Positions 22,777 through 34,000 of a DNA stretch of 64,000 nucleotides are shown here, piece after piece. How positions within the stretch are numbered: the first letter of the stretch is position 1; every line of letters starts with the position of its first letter. The notes under the pieces were generated by a model. It was not told where the DNA came from, ran no database searches, and was given only the letters and a program-made list of their open reading frames with translations. A program made the translations under genes and the position numbers. Origin of the DNA: Pycnopodia helianthoides (taxonomy: Eukaryota > Echinodermata > Asteroidea > Forcipulatida > Asteriidae); NCBI GenBank assembly GCA_032158295.1, contig CM063249.1, positions 3,549,195-3,613,194 on the forward strand, in the 5' to 3' direction.

Positions 22777-23169
22777 TTAAAGGAACATTACAGAATTGGT
22801 AAGAAAAAAACTTGTAAAATATACTTTTGATCACAGATTTACATAAAACTTACACGGTCTAATGATGATGATAGTAGAACACATCCCTTGAAATATTTCT
22901 GGCTGAAATGCCATATTTAATGAGAAAAGAATAAACTAATTTTCCGATTGGAGCTTATCGCTCAGTGAGCGTTTTATTCATTTGTTGAATCTATGTGATT
23001 TCATGCAAATGTGTAACCGGTTTTTCACTATTTTCTCGTGACCCAGATGGCCGATCGATCTCAAACTTCTACAGGTTTGTCAGTTTATGTATATGGTGGA
23101 TTACATAAAGTGCTTACACTGCCAGCAGCTGTTCTGTTAGCAAAAACCAATTCTGTAATGTTCCTTTAA
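22777..23169 (-). mobile_element. MITE A, copy 3 (minus), inside repeat Q
   Basis: TTAA lies at 22777-22780 and 23166-23169, with full-length A in reverse complement and intact termini. Repeat Q units continue on both sides, so the insertion postdates the array. Confidence 0.92.
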
Positions 23170-23400
23170 GCTGGGGTTACATTTAGGGTCATCTTACCCG
23201 AATGACAAATGATGTTACATTTAGGGCCGTACTATATGAGCGTATCGTGTGAGGGCTACGTCTATAACAGCACAAAAATGCCCAAACTAGGGTTACTTTT
23301 AGGGTCGTCCTACATTAATGTCCAGACCTGGGCTACGTTCAGGGACGTTGGGGCACCGTTCAGTTCCAAACTGGGGTAACATTTAGGGCTCTCTTTAATG
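23170..23400 (+). repeat. Degenerate repeat Q, array 2, right part
   Basis: It continues the Q units (GGGGTTACATTTAGGGTCAT, GATGTTACATTTAGGGCCGT, CTATATGAGCGTATC). The unit after the MITE aligns with the unit before it, with a period of roughly 100-125 bp. Confidence 0.7.
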
Positions 23401-23717
23401 TGCCCCCCCCACACACACACAGACGAGCGAGTCCCGCTGTACATAGCTCACCTTGAACTTAAAAATGCTACCTTTAAATGTCCACGGCGTACCATTTCCA
23501 AGCCCTCCCCGGACGTTCCCCCCCACTGTGTGCCTACCTGGTAGTCTTCCTTCAAGGCAGTGACTATCGATTGACAGGCGTAATGGCGAGAGGCACATCT
23601 AGGGTATTAGCGGCCTAATTTGAGCGGAAGGTCGATCGGTGGGGGTTTTTACTTATACTTACATAATGTGGCGTTCTGGAATTTTTACAAGACAATAAAC
23701 TGAAGAATGCCGTGCCC
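23401..23717. other. Unique noncoding stretch
   Basis: Short ACACAC and C-run tracts lie near 23403-23420. No gene is visible. Confidence 0.4.
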
Positions 23718-25490
23718 TTAAAGGTATTATACAGGATTGGTAAGGATAAAAATCATTATTGTTTGATTTTCGTCTGAAAGCTGATATTGATTATAAAGTT
23801 CATACCAGAACATTTTATGAAATATTTTCTTTAGTTATACCTTGTATAAAATTGTACTTGAAAAACCCGACCCCCACCCCCCCACAAACAAACAAACAAA
23901 CAAACAACAAACCAACTGCTCATTTCGCTTGTTATACGAGCAAATTTAAGGACACCGTGTTTACGTGCTGAAAAGTGTGCATGGATTTCACTATTTTCTC
24001 CTGACTCGGAGTACGTCTAAATTTTCACAGGCTTTGTAGAATTTCATGTATGGCTGATCACACAAAACATGAACACTGTCTGCGACTATCTTGTCAGCTC
24101 TACCAATCCAGTAAAACATGAACACTGTCTGTGACTATCTTGTCAGCTCTACCAATCCAGTAAAACATGAACACTGTCTGTGACTATCTTGTCAGCTCTA
24201 CCAATCCAGTAAAACACGAACACTGTCTGTGACTGTTTTGTCAGCTCTACCAATCCAGTAAAACATGAACACTGTCTGTGACTATCTTGTCAGCTCTACC
24301 AATCCAGTAAAACATGAACACTGTCTGTGACTATCTTGTCAGCTCTACCAATCCAGTAAAACATGAACACTGTCTGTGACTATCTTGTCAGCTCTACCAA
24401 TCCAGTAAAAACACGAACACTGTCTGCGACTGTTTTGTCAGCTCTACCAATCCAGTAAAACATGAACACTGTCTGTGACTATCTTGTCAGCTCTACCAAT
24501 CCAGTAAAACATGAACACTGTCTGTGACTATCTTGTCAGCTCTACCAATCCAGTAAAACACGAACACTGTCTGCGACTGTTTTGTCAGCTCTACCAATCC
24601 AGTAAAACATGAACACTGTCTGTGACTATCTTGTCAGCTCTACCAATCCAGTGAAACACGAACACTGTCTGTGACTATGTTGTCAGCTCTACCAATCCAG
24701 TAAAACATGAACACTGTCTGTGACTATCTTGTCAGCTCTACCAATCCAGTAAAACACGAACACTGTCTGCGACTGTTTTGTCAGCTCTACCAATCCAGTA
24801 AAACATGAACACTGTCTGGGACTATCTTGTCAGCTCTACCAATCCAGTGAAACACGAACACTGTCTGTGACTATCTTGTCAGCTCTACCAATCCAGTAAA
24901 ACATGAACACTGTCTGTGACTATCTTGTCAGCTCTACCAATCCAGTAAAACACGAACACTGTCTGTGACTATCTTGTCAGCTCTACCAATCCAGTGAAAC
25001 ACGAACACTGTCTGTGACTATCTTGTCAGCTCTACCAATCCAGTAAAACATGAACACTGTCTGTGACTATCTTGTCAGCTCTACCAATCCAGTAAAACAT
25101 GAACACTGTCCGTGACTATCTTGTCAGCTCTACCAATCCTGTAAAACATGAACACTGTCCGTGACTATCTTGTCAGCTCTACCAATCCAGTAAAACACGA
25201 ACACTGTCTGTGACTATCTTGTCAGCTCTACCAATCCAGTAAAACATGAACACTGTCTGGGACTATCTTGTCAGCTCTACCAATCCAGTAAAACATGAAC
25301 ACTGTCTGCGACTGTTTTGTCAGCTCTACCAATCCTGTAAAACATGAACACTGTCTGCGACTGTTTTGTCAGCTCTACCAATCCAGTAAAACATGAACAC
25401 TGTCTGGGACTATCTTGTCAGCTCTACCAATCCAGTAAAACATGAACACTGTCTGCGACTGTTTTGTCAGCTCTACCAATCCACCTTTAA
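23718..25490 (-). mobile_element. MITE E expanded by terminal tandem amplification
   Basis: TTAA lies at 23718-23721 and 25487-25490. The left part in reverse complement matches the right half of E (AAGGTATTATACAGGATTGG, GATTTCGTCTG-like interior), and at about 24000-24060 it has the AAATTTTCACAGG block and GGCTGATCACAC. Where a normal E would have one more terminal segment, this copy has about 29 tandem copies of it, then CCACCTTTAA. The element is therefore about 1.77 kb instead of about 0.4 kb but keeps E-type TTAA ends. Confidence 0.85.
24064..25484 (+). repeat. 49-bp minisatellite, about 29 units, inside MITE E
   Basis: Each unit has AAAACATGAACACTGTCTGT, then GACTATCTTGTCAGCTCTAC, then CAATCCAGT (49 bp). 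Two main variant classes are interspersed: TGAAC...TGTGACTATCTTG and CGAAC...TGCGACTGTTTTG. Rarer variants are GTGAAACACG, CTGGGACT, CCGTGACT and CCTGTAAAAC. The last unit runs into the element terminus (CCAATCCACCTTTAA). Variant mixing suggests unequal exchange or conversion along the array. Confidence 0.97.
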
Positions 25491-27517
25491 AACAGACACC
25501 GCATCATTTAGAATACCGCAGACGGATTTCTGTACAAGGCTTCTGACATCTAAAACCCCAATTAAACCATCTGGCAAATTAGAACAATAGGGTCAGGGTT
25601 ATTACGAGTTTGTAGTACCAACCACCGCAGTTTAAAATGGAGTACGGGTGTATGTAATAACAGTTTATTCATAATAAACATATGCCCAATAAATGTAGAC
25701 TCGGTGTAACTTTATATTATTATCCGCAAGTGTGATGACGACTCGTCTGTATTAACTTGCCAATCAATCGAGACGGCTTCTGTCCGACGTAGAAATGCTC
25801 ACTTCGTCTTTTATTACCCGCGTGAGAAATCAATCTTCGGGGTCATGAATCTACCTGAGTTCTTCTTGAGATGTCAAAATGACAATATTCGAGACCATTG
25901 TCTGGTAAACACGCACCCGAAATAGAACGCACGGCGGGGGACACAAACATGGCGGCTAAAATAGCACACCAGCGACGGATATCAACGGCTCAATCGGGTT
26001 ATTCGTAAATCCCAAAGGTCACTCGTCTTGTGCTCTGACGTCACCGTTGTCTTTAAGCCATTGCTCAGTGCACAAACAACTTTTTGTTGTGATGAAACGT
26101 ATCATCCACCAGTCTGTTTACGTCATCGCTACGCACAAGAAACTTTCTTCGTGAAGGTTTGACGGATTTAATCGTTGAAAAGATAAACTGTTGCTTTGTT
26201 TTTCCCGAGACAGATGTACAATATCACACTCCCCTGACAGACTATAGCTCTGGAAATAAATGTATTTTTGTTTTTTATTTGGATCTGGAAGATCTTATTT
26301 TTCTCAAACCTGGGAGAAGACGTCACATCATTACCGCCTTAAAATGCAGCTTCATCCGGGAAGTGTGCTCTGCTTCAAAAATCTCAAAAATCCATTTAAT
26401 ATAATTCCCATTTTTATTAATGAACATTCCCGATAACAGGATCACCATCTAACCCAGAAGAAGGAGAAAAAAAATATGCAGGCGATAAATCTCCAAATGC
26501 TCGAAAGCTTTTAACCTCCAGCGGAGAAGAAGTTACTCGATGTAAATAATGGTCCATTAGAAGATGACATTTAAAAACTCATTCCGGTAGATGGCTGGTT
26601 TTTCTCATCAGCTGTAAAAATGTCATAAAAGTTTCGACAGAGGAGAGTGCTCTCGTTATGGTAAGTGGTCGCGTTCCCTGTCTAAAGACGCGGTTGGAAG
26701 CACTCAGTATTTCGCAATGTAAAGGTGAATCCAAGGTTCCCCCAAAATGCAAACATTTATCAGCTGTTGAGGAAAGTAATCTTGTTTTACTGGAGTCCAC
26801 ATTGGAATGAGTGTACACAATTAATTATCTGCATTTAAATAGAAGGCACCCGTTGGGAAAATACAAAAAACACACATACAAACAACACCTGCGATACATC
26901 TATAAACTCGATACCAGTACCAACCACCCTAAGATATCGATACTTTCCCGCCATAGACACTGCCATGGATGAGAATTGTCCCGAGAACCCAATTTCTTCC
27001 TTTCTCAAACTTGAAGTGTTTATTTCGATTTTCCTAATACGAATTATGTTTATGATCGCTAAGGAAGACTTGCAACCACCATTAGTAGCAAACCTATAGT
27101 ACTAGTGAGACGCATTTTGGAATTAGACCGAGTTGTGGTACAGAGATTGATCAGTGCTCCGCCACCAGGGTTCGAGGTAGCGTGTGTACCCAACGCCTAG
27201 AGTAAACCAACGTCCGTCTGTTTGTTTATTCCATGAGTTATGTAACTGTATTATACTTCGGCTCCATATACGGCACCGCAGTCGGACAGCGTGTTATATT
27301 TGTCATATATAATAAGATTATTGCTCTTATTTTTCCAAACCCCCCCTCCCCCTTCGGGTCAGTTTGGATAGAGTAATTCATTTACAAAGGCTATCGATTG
27401 CAAAAAAGACAAGTTGGACTTTCACCAAACAGGTTACAAGCACGAGTTTTATTATGAGGAAGGTGTTTTTGTGCAACTTGGTCATCGCCTGTTGCAAATG
27501 TTGTTGAGCATGTTACT
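25491..27517. other. 2-kb unique noncoding stretch
   Basis: I recognise no repeat. The part at about 25720-26140 has more balanced base composition than its surroundings and contains CGTCATCG/CGTCACC-type motifs, so it could be a conserved noncoding element; this is inference from texture only. A C-run lies near 27341. No gene is supported. Confidence 0.45.
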
Positions 27518-27915
27518 TTAAAGATTGTTCTTATGCAAGATTGGTAGACTCCGACAAGATATTCGAAGGCAGTGTTCGTGTTCTGGGTGATCAACCATAA
27601 AACATGAAAAAACAAACCTGTGAAAATTAATTTGGGCTGAATCCGTTGTGTGAGTCAGGAGAAAATTGTGGGAAAACTATATTCACAATTTTCAGCATGC
27701 AAACACATTGTCCTTAATTTTGGTTGTAAGAACCGAAATCAGCTGTTGCGTTAAAATTTTTAAAAGTTTTTTAGGATACAGTATTCTGGAGTCTGAGGGA
27801 AATATTCACAGAAAAAAAAGTTCTTGTATGAAACTCATAATCAGTAAGTTTTCAGACTAAAATTTAACAATGATATTTTTTGAATCCTTACCAATCCAGT
27901 GTATGATGCCTTTAA
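27518..27915 (+). mobile_element. MITE E, complete reference copy
   Basis: TTAA lies at 27518-27521 and 27912-27915. It has GCAAGATTGGTAGACTCCGA, CAGTGTTCGTGTTCTGGGTG, the AACAAACCTGTGAAAATT block, GAGTCAGGAGAAAATTGTGG, GAAATCAGCTGTTGCGTT, CTCATAATCAGTAAG and the right end CCTTACCAATCCAGTGTATG. It has ordinary length (398 bp) and no terminal amplification, so it is the comparison for 23718-25490. Confidence 0.88.
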
Positions 27916-28453
27916 ATGTTAAATTTTCACCTCATTTCCCAGCCTCGACGAGGACATAAAAATAAAGCATGCACTTACGGCCTAATCCAAACTAGCGGCT
28001 ACGGCTCCGGCTGGATCGCCGCGTCGACATGCATTGAAGTATTGAATGTCCTTAGCAACACCCTTAGCAACAGCCATAGCCGTAGCCATAAATTCGGGTC
28101 CCGAGACGCACGAGAAACGCAATTATCATATCAATACCCTGCAGTGAGGTCCGCTGTCAGTCTACGAGCTGACATGATTTCGATATTTCCACTGTCTTAT
28201 AACCACGTCACACACACACTGGTCAGCTCATGATATGTCATGATATCCTAAGCTGGACCATGCCACTAGCCCTACAGGGGGGTGTCAATCAACAGGGGTC
28301 AGTGATTTGGCTAGAGGAGGACAAAACCCTGCCACAGGAGTATCCTTTGTGTACAAAATGTGTATGTCAGTTGTCAACGGCAGATGAAACCAAATTATAA
28401 AACTTAATTGATTAAGCAAGCAAATCAGCTTGAATTAACCCCCGGCAATACCT
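27916..28453. other. Unique noncoding stretch
   Basis: No gene and no recognised repeat are visible. A 105-codon plus-strand frame starting at 27916 shows no domain. Confidence 0.45.
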
Positions 28454-29005
28454 GGGCCCAATTTCATTAAGCTGCTTAAGCAGAAAATATTGCTTATTTT
28501 TTTTCTGCTAAGCAGAAATCAGCAGGATACCAGTCACACATTGTACATGTGACATGGTATTTTGGCTGGTAACCTTATTCTGGTAAGCATAATGTTGTTG
28601 TGCTTAAAGGAACGTTACAGAATTGGTTTTTGCTAACAAAACAGTTGCTGGCAGTGTAATCACTTTATGTAATCCACCATATACATAAACTGACAAACCT
28701 GTAGAAGTTTGAGATCGATCGGCCATCTGGGTCACGAGAAAATAGTGCAAAATCGTTTACAAATTTGTATGTGTTATACAATGCATGCATGAATAAAACG
28801 CTCATGAGCGATAAACTCCAATCGGAAATTAGTTTGATTTATTTCTCATCAAATATGGCATTTCAGCCAGAAATATTTCTAGGGATGTTTTCTACTATCA
28901 TCATCATTAGACCGTGTAAGTTTTATGTAAATCTGTGATCAAAAGTATATTTTACAATTACTAATTCTGTAATGTGCCTTTAAGCAGCTCTATGAAACTG
29001 GGCCC
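28454..29005. mobile_element. Foldback MITE B, copy 2, split by MITE A
   Basis: It starts GGGCCCAATTTCATTAAGCT and ends GCAGCTCTATGAAACTGGGCCC. The two parts of B are separated by MITE A at 28604-28983. Arms pair as in the other copies (AGCAGAAAATATTGCTTA, CTGCTAAGCAGAAATCAGCA). Confidence 0.88.
28604..28983 (+). mobile_element. MITE A, copy 4, inserted at a TTAA within B
   Basis: TTAA lies at 28604-28607 and 28980-28983. The empty site is known from the B arm itself, GCTTAAGCAGCTC, so this locus shows TTAA duplication on insertion. The interior has drifted (the centre has lost a base, GCTCATGAGC). Confidence 0.92.
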
Positions 29006-29175
29006 AGGGCATGTAAACAACACACTTTATATAATAAATCGTAGAAGAAAAAAAAATAGACAAATCAAACCCTCTTGTCCTTCGGAATAAGCTTGCCAGC
29101 CTGTGCTGACAACATACCACAGGGGCGTTGCAACCAAACAGGTCCCTCCTTAAAACCTAAGGGTTTTAAAAACAT

Positions 29176-29373
29176 GGGCCCAATTTCATAGAGCTGCTTA
29201 AGCACTAAAATTAGCTAAGCATTACAAAGTTATGCTTACCAGAATAAGGTTACCAGCCTGAAGACCATGTCACACGTTCAATCTATGAATGTTATCCTGC
29301 TTATTTTCGCTTAGCAAAAAGCTGTTAAGCAAACTTTTTTTCTGCTTATGAAGCAGCTCTGTGAAATTGGGCC
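29176..29373. mobile_element. Foldback MITE B, copy 3
   Basis: The ends are GGGCCCAATTTCATAGAGCT and AGCTCTGTGAAATTGGGCC, with TAAGCATTACAAAGTTATGC and ACCAGAATAAGGTTACCAGC inside. At 198 bp it is uninterrupted and gives B's normal length of about 180-240 bp. Confidence 0.85.
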
Positions 29374-30377
29374 GAGGGAGCGTATGCTACGCAATGTAGG
29401 GCTGCATTAGCCATTGACCGTCATTGATCGTCATTGACCGTAATTGACCGTTATTGTCCTCACATTAATGAACGCGTCCTTCTGAACGTCGCGGTTATAA
29501 CGCAGGGAGGTTCGTGCACCAACGTGCGAGTCTTTCATGACGCCCATTTATGGATCCCCCAATTCGTAAAATTAGATTCCCCGTTGTGATGAATGTATAA
29601 GTGCTGTTGCAGACGTGAAAAAAAACCTTCAATCAAAATGCGGAAGTGTTTGTTCATTGTGCAAATTTTATCCTAAAAATGTCTTAAGTATACAATCAGT
29701 TGTTCAGTGCCGCGCACTGTAATGAACGGGGACATTTGATATTCTTAACTGGGCACAGTTACCACAACTTGCAACGCTGCGCATCTCAGTATAAACCCGG
29801 CCTGTAGTGCCAAACCACACCAGATCCGAAGGAATGAGAACCATAATCCGCGGTCCCCTTTTATTGACCAAATATAACCGGACAGTCGTCAAATTTCATT
29901 CCACCCGCAATCTCATCAAAGCCGTCCTTCTGGCAGCATCCTGGATGCAATGTTAATAACACAGCCGTAAGGGGTATATATCTCTCCACGTCGTCGACCT
30001 GGCCAGAGAGCCTCACTTCCCCCCGTCCCATGCAAAAAAAAAGGAAGAGAAAAAAGAAAGAAGGAAGATTCACGCCGACCGGGCCGGGGTCGGTGCATCA
30101 GACCTCCACGAGTCGATGAAATACACGAGTGTAAGTTGATCGGCGCAATGGATTGACTTGGAGGAGCGCCGTATCGCCCCGTTCGATCCAAGCGCGGACA
30201 ATCGTTAGTTTCCACGCCGTCGACTGACAAGAATTATTATTTTAAATCACGCTTGAAATATTCATGAAGTACGCACCTCAGCTAATCTCGAAATAAAAAT
30301 TCATATTGATGTAATCATTTATGTTAATATTGGAAAAAACATCCATCACAGTCATATGCATTTTAAACAACGGTCTT
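29374..30377. other. Unique noncoding stretch with short ATTGACCGTC repeat
   Basis: At 29410-29456 four or five units of CATTGACCGTC/TAATTGACCGT repeat with a period of about 11 bp. The part at about 29700-30230 is GC-richer; overlapping open frames of 62-104 codons there show no recognisable domain. No gene is supported. Confidence 0.45.
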
Positions 30378-30470
30378 TTAAAGGGTGTGTACAACATTTT
30401 GTAAGATTGAAAATATAAATGTTCCCAGATTTGCACATAGCTGGAATGATATTGTTATTGCACGGGTCTG
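30378..30470 (+). mobile_element. TTAA element L, left end fragment
   Basis: TTAA-AGGGTGTGTACAACATT followed by GAAAATATAAATGTTC and CAGATTTGCACATA matches the partial element at the right edge of the window (63902). No right end was found, so the 3' limit is approximate. Confidence 0.6.
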
Positions 30471-30774
30471 ATTGAACACATCGTTTTTGACGACTGTTGT
30501 TTTACTTTTGTATTTCACTGACAGTCCCAGTTCAACATTTAAATAAAACAAATAGTACCCAAACGATTAGTCATTCTGCACACTGTTGAGTCGTTAAAAG
30601 GACAGACAATGTTTCGAGACAGACGATAAATTTAAACCTTTGACCACCGATCTTGATCTTCAATGTTTATTAATTGCACTAAGATTACAGAAGTTGAACG
30701 AGAAGAGGCCGATGGCGCCACACCGAGTGATAAACCAACCACGCCGAACCAAATTATACGGAGCTCTGGAAGTG
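30471..30774. other. Unique noncoding stretch
   Basis: No gene or recognised repeat is visible. Confidence 0.4.
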
Positions 30775-31130
30775 ACATCCAACTTTCCTGAGATTATTTA
30801 CTGCGGGATGATGACGTCATAAGATGACGACATCCCGAGGTGATTCGTCTCGGGATGACGACATCCTGAAAGTAGGTTGATGTCTTCCCAAGATAATTTA
30901 TATTGCGTTCTAAACATTTTCAGGAAGTTATCATCCCAAAGATGAATTATCTCGGGAAGTCGACATCGACGTTCAAGATGTCGACAACCTGAGATAATTT
31001 CACCTCGATATGTCGACATCTTAATATCACAATGTCAACATCGTAAAATAAAACACATATCGGGAAGACGACATCTTACACTTATGATGTCATCATCAAC
31101 CTGCAGAAATCTCAAGACGATATCAACAAT
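30775..31130. repeat. Degenerate GATGTCGACATC-type repeat
   Basis: Phrases such as GGGATGACGACATC, GATGTCGACAACCTGAGATA, ATGTCGACATCTTAAT and CGGGAAGTCGACATC recur in both orientations every 30-40 bp, together with GAATTATCTCGGGA. The result is many small overlapping palindromes. It has no recognised class. Confidence 0.6.
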
Positions 31131-31139
31131 GTCATTTTA

Positions 31140-31500
31140 TTTGACACTTTTTCCGAGCGAAATTTGAAACTTACGTCATCGGAAATAAAAAAAATAGTCA
31201 AAAGACAAAGTCTTTATTATGAATATAGAAAAGTTACCTCTCGTTAAAATGTCATTATGATTTGAATCCGGCACTCTATTAGAGCGAAATTTGAAGCGTG
31301 ACGTCATTGGATGTCAGCAACAAAATGGTTCTGTACGTTCCAAAGAGGAATGTTGCGCCAGTCAAAAGGTCAAACTCAATGTCATTTTGGTTGAATGTCG
31401 TCCAAATTCAGGAATGAACTGAAAATTCTCTGTACACAAAATGTACAGACCACTGAATGTGAAATCATCTAACCCTTTTTTGGGATTGTGACAAAAATTG
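31140..31500 (+). repeat. Dispersed repeat N, copy 1
   Basis: GAGCGAAATTTGAAGCGTGA, CGTCATTGGATGTCAGCAAC, GTCAAACTCAATGTCATTTTG and TGTACACAAAATGTACAGAC align with a diverged copy at about 50760-51010. A preceding partial unit (GAGCGAAATTTGAAACTTAC) lies at about 31157. No coding potential. Confidence 0.6.
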
Positions 31501-31558
31501 CGCTCGAAGGGTATCTAACATTTTACACCATGTTAGAGACCCGTAACGGGTTCCTCGT

Positions 31559-31950
31559 TTAAAGAAACATTACAGAATTGGTAAGAAAAAAACTTGTTAA
31601 ATATACTTTTGATCACAGATTTACATAAAATTTACACTGTCTAATGATGATGATAGTAGAAAACATCCCCTGAAATATTTATGTCTGAAATGTCATATTT
31701 GATGAGAAATGAATAAACTAATTTTCCGATTGGAGTTTATCGCTCAGTGAGCGTTTTATTCATTTGTTGAATCTATATGATTTCATGCAAATGTGTAACC
31801 GGTTTTTCACTATTTTCTCGTGACCCAGATGGCCGATCGATCTCAAACTTCTACAGGTTTGTCAGTTTATGTATATGGTGGATACCATAAAGTGCTTACA
31901 CTGCCAGCAACTGTTTTGTTAGCAAAACCAATTCTGTAATGTTCCTTTAA
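31559..31950 (-). mobile_element. MITE A, copy 5 (minus)
   Basis: TTAA lies at 31559-31562 and 31947-31950. It is full length in reverse complement. One terminal base is changed (AGAAACATTACAG). Confidence 0.92.
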
Positions 31951-32632
31951 GGAGTCTATCTATGTTGAGAAATGAGTGGATCACAAAACCAAATTTGACC
32001 TTGAAGTTTCTGTTCAACTGCTTATCCATCTTAACGCTAAAGTCGTTCATAAAAGAGGGAGCAGCTGTACCATTAGCCCGCCAAAAAGCAAACGCAGAGT
32101 CCAAGCACAAATGGATCAATTCACCCATCTCCCGCTCGCATAAAATTTGAATACCAACAACAATGCAAGAAATGGGGACGAGTACACGGTGCGGCCTCAG
32201 GCGTACAGGCGACTTCTCGTCCTCTTCCGGTTCCCGCCAAGACAGAATGTAGCACGTGACCCACACTTGAATAACCTTGCCGTCTCAGTCTGTTATCCAA
32301 AGCAAAAAAACCACCACAAACCGAATTAAACTGTACACAAAATAATTATAAAACAACATCGGTGGTTGCTGTCGGACGTGGATGCCGATGAGATTCAAAT
32401 CGATGTCTGGAGTAAGTTGTTTATTTTTTTGGCGCCAAAATTCATTGGTGGCATTAGGCTATGTAGTAGAGGTAAAAATTGCATGGGGTTAAATAATTGT
32501 TATTTCGGTTTTTACCCTGGCACCGATCATGTGATAAACAATGTATAGGCATACGCAATGCTTTTCAAGTCCAGCGGGGGGGGGGGGGGGCTCAAGCTAC
32601 TCGAGTGGAATTCACATCGACAACCCCCGCAC
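31951..32632. other. Unique noncoding stretch
   Basis: A G-run lies at 32576-32590. Open frames of about 60-115 codons have no domains, and the one on the minus strand runs into MITE A. No gene is supported. Confidence 0.45.
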
Positions 32633-32800
32633 CGCATTCTAGGTCAAGTGGTTGGGTCATCTGCCGGTACGTGCGGGGGTTCGTGGGTTCGAATCCCATC
32701 CGAGCAGACTGTGTCCTTAATTCCCTCGCAAGAATCAGAATGCACCGAATACACTATCACACACAGTAAGGGTAACACCATTAAACTTCACAACGCGGCA
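32633..32800 (+). mobile_element. tRNA-derived SINE fragment (second family)
   Basis: An A-box-like GGTCAAGTGGTTGGGT at 32642 and a perfect B box GGGTTCGAATCCC at 32685-32697 form a tRNA-like head, followed by GTGTCCTTAATTCCC and a body with no match to the other SINEs. There is no intact acceptor pairing, so it is not a tRNA gene. The 3' limit is uncertain. Confidence 0.55.
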
Positions 32801-34000
32801 AGTGGGCTGATCATTTATTATAGAGTCGGTTTTTGTTGTGGCTTAAAATTTAAAACCGATCTGACCCGACGGCGGTCTCTAAGAAGGTTTAATCCTAAGG
32901 CGTGGGTTCTTCTGGCTCGTGATGTAAGAGATTTTAGCCTTTGCCCCGCAGTAAAGCCGATTCTTGTATAAGCATCTCCATGTCTAGGTTCGGACTCCTC
33001 ACTTTACCTTGACATTGCCAAGGCTTCGGCGTGTCAACCCATGTGAAAGGATTGATTGAATTACGCTCAGCAAACCTCAGAAATAGAATTAATCAAATGA
33101 AACAAAATCCGAGAGCTGATGATTTATTGCTTAAGTGTATGAGCTAAAGGAATGCAAAATGAGGGACACACGCCGCCCCCCCTCTCAACAAAAACAAAAT
33201 TATATATATTTATAGATGAATAAGGTGAGTGTATTGAATTGTTTAAAAATGAAAATGTAAAAATAAAAGGGAAATATGTAGACGGTAAAGATCGTAGCCT
33301 TGGTTTTCCATTAGTGTCTACGTTTTGTAGCATGCAATGTAGTGCCCCATGTGTGGCCTACGGCAAATGCGTTTACCTGTGTCAGAATTTTAAGGTTATG
33401 TACATGTCTGCAAAAAAAAGCATTTCGTACCGACTCCCGCACGTGACAAAAAAAAACAAGGGGTAGCTACAACTAGACTGTCCCGCTATGGGGTGTAGAA
33501 GATGCCTAAGCTTCAGTGTGATGTAAACACCAGACCTACACCCTGTGGTGTTGTCAAGTAAACAGTGACAACACCACACTAACACCACTCAGGAATACTG
33601 CACGAGAGAGAGAGAGAAAAATTCAACCTGCTCTTTGCAGACAGTGTTGAATAATTAGAAGGTGTACCCGTAAAAGTGTTTTATCATAAATTGTACTATA
33701 ATTATCCTCCATGCAAGGCTCACACTCTACACTTGAATTGAATCTATGTTACGTGTACCTATTTGATGGTTCGAAAAAAGACACCATTGGTTTATGTGGG
33801 AGGGTTATCAATATCCTCCAGTTTGAGCAAACCTGGGAAAAATCTTACCTTACATTAAACACCGAACAATGAGACAAACTGTCTCCACGCTATAAAAATG
33901 TAGTTGTTAATCATCCGTAGAAAAAAACACCTTACTGTTTATTGTACTAAAAGCAAAGTCAGGGGGAAAGGTGGGCCAAGTCCCCCAGCCCTTTTTATTG
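32801..34000. other. Unique noncoding stretch
   Basis: Small features are a GAGAGAGAGAGAG tract near 33604 and TATATATA near 33202. No gene is supported. Confidence 0.45.

Noticed and set aside
24064..25484. CRISPR array (regular 49-bp repeats)
   Set aside because: There are no unique spacers; the whole unit repeats with point variants, in a eukaryotic context and inside a MITE. The same applies to the 41-bp array at 59405-60550.
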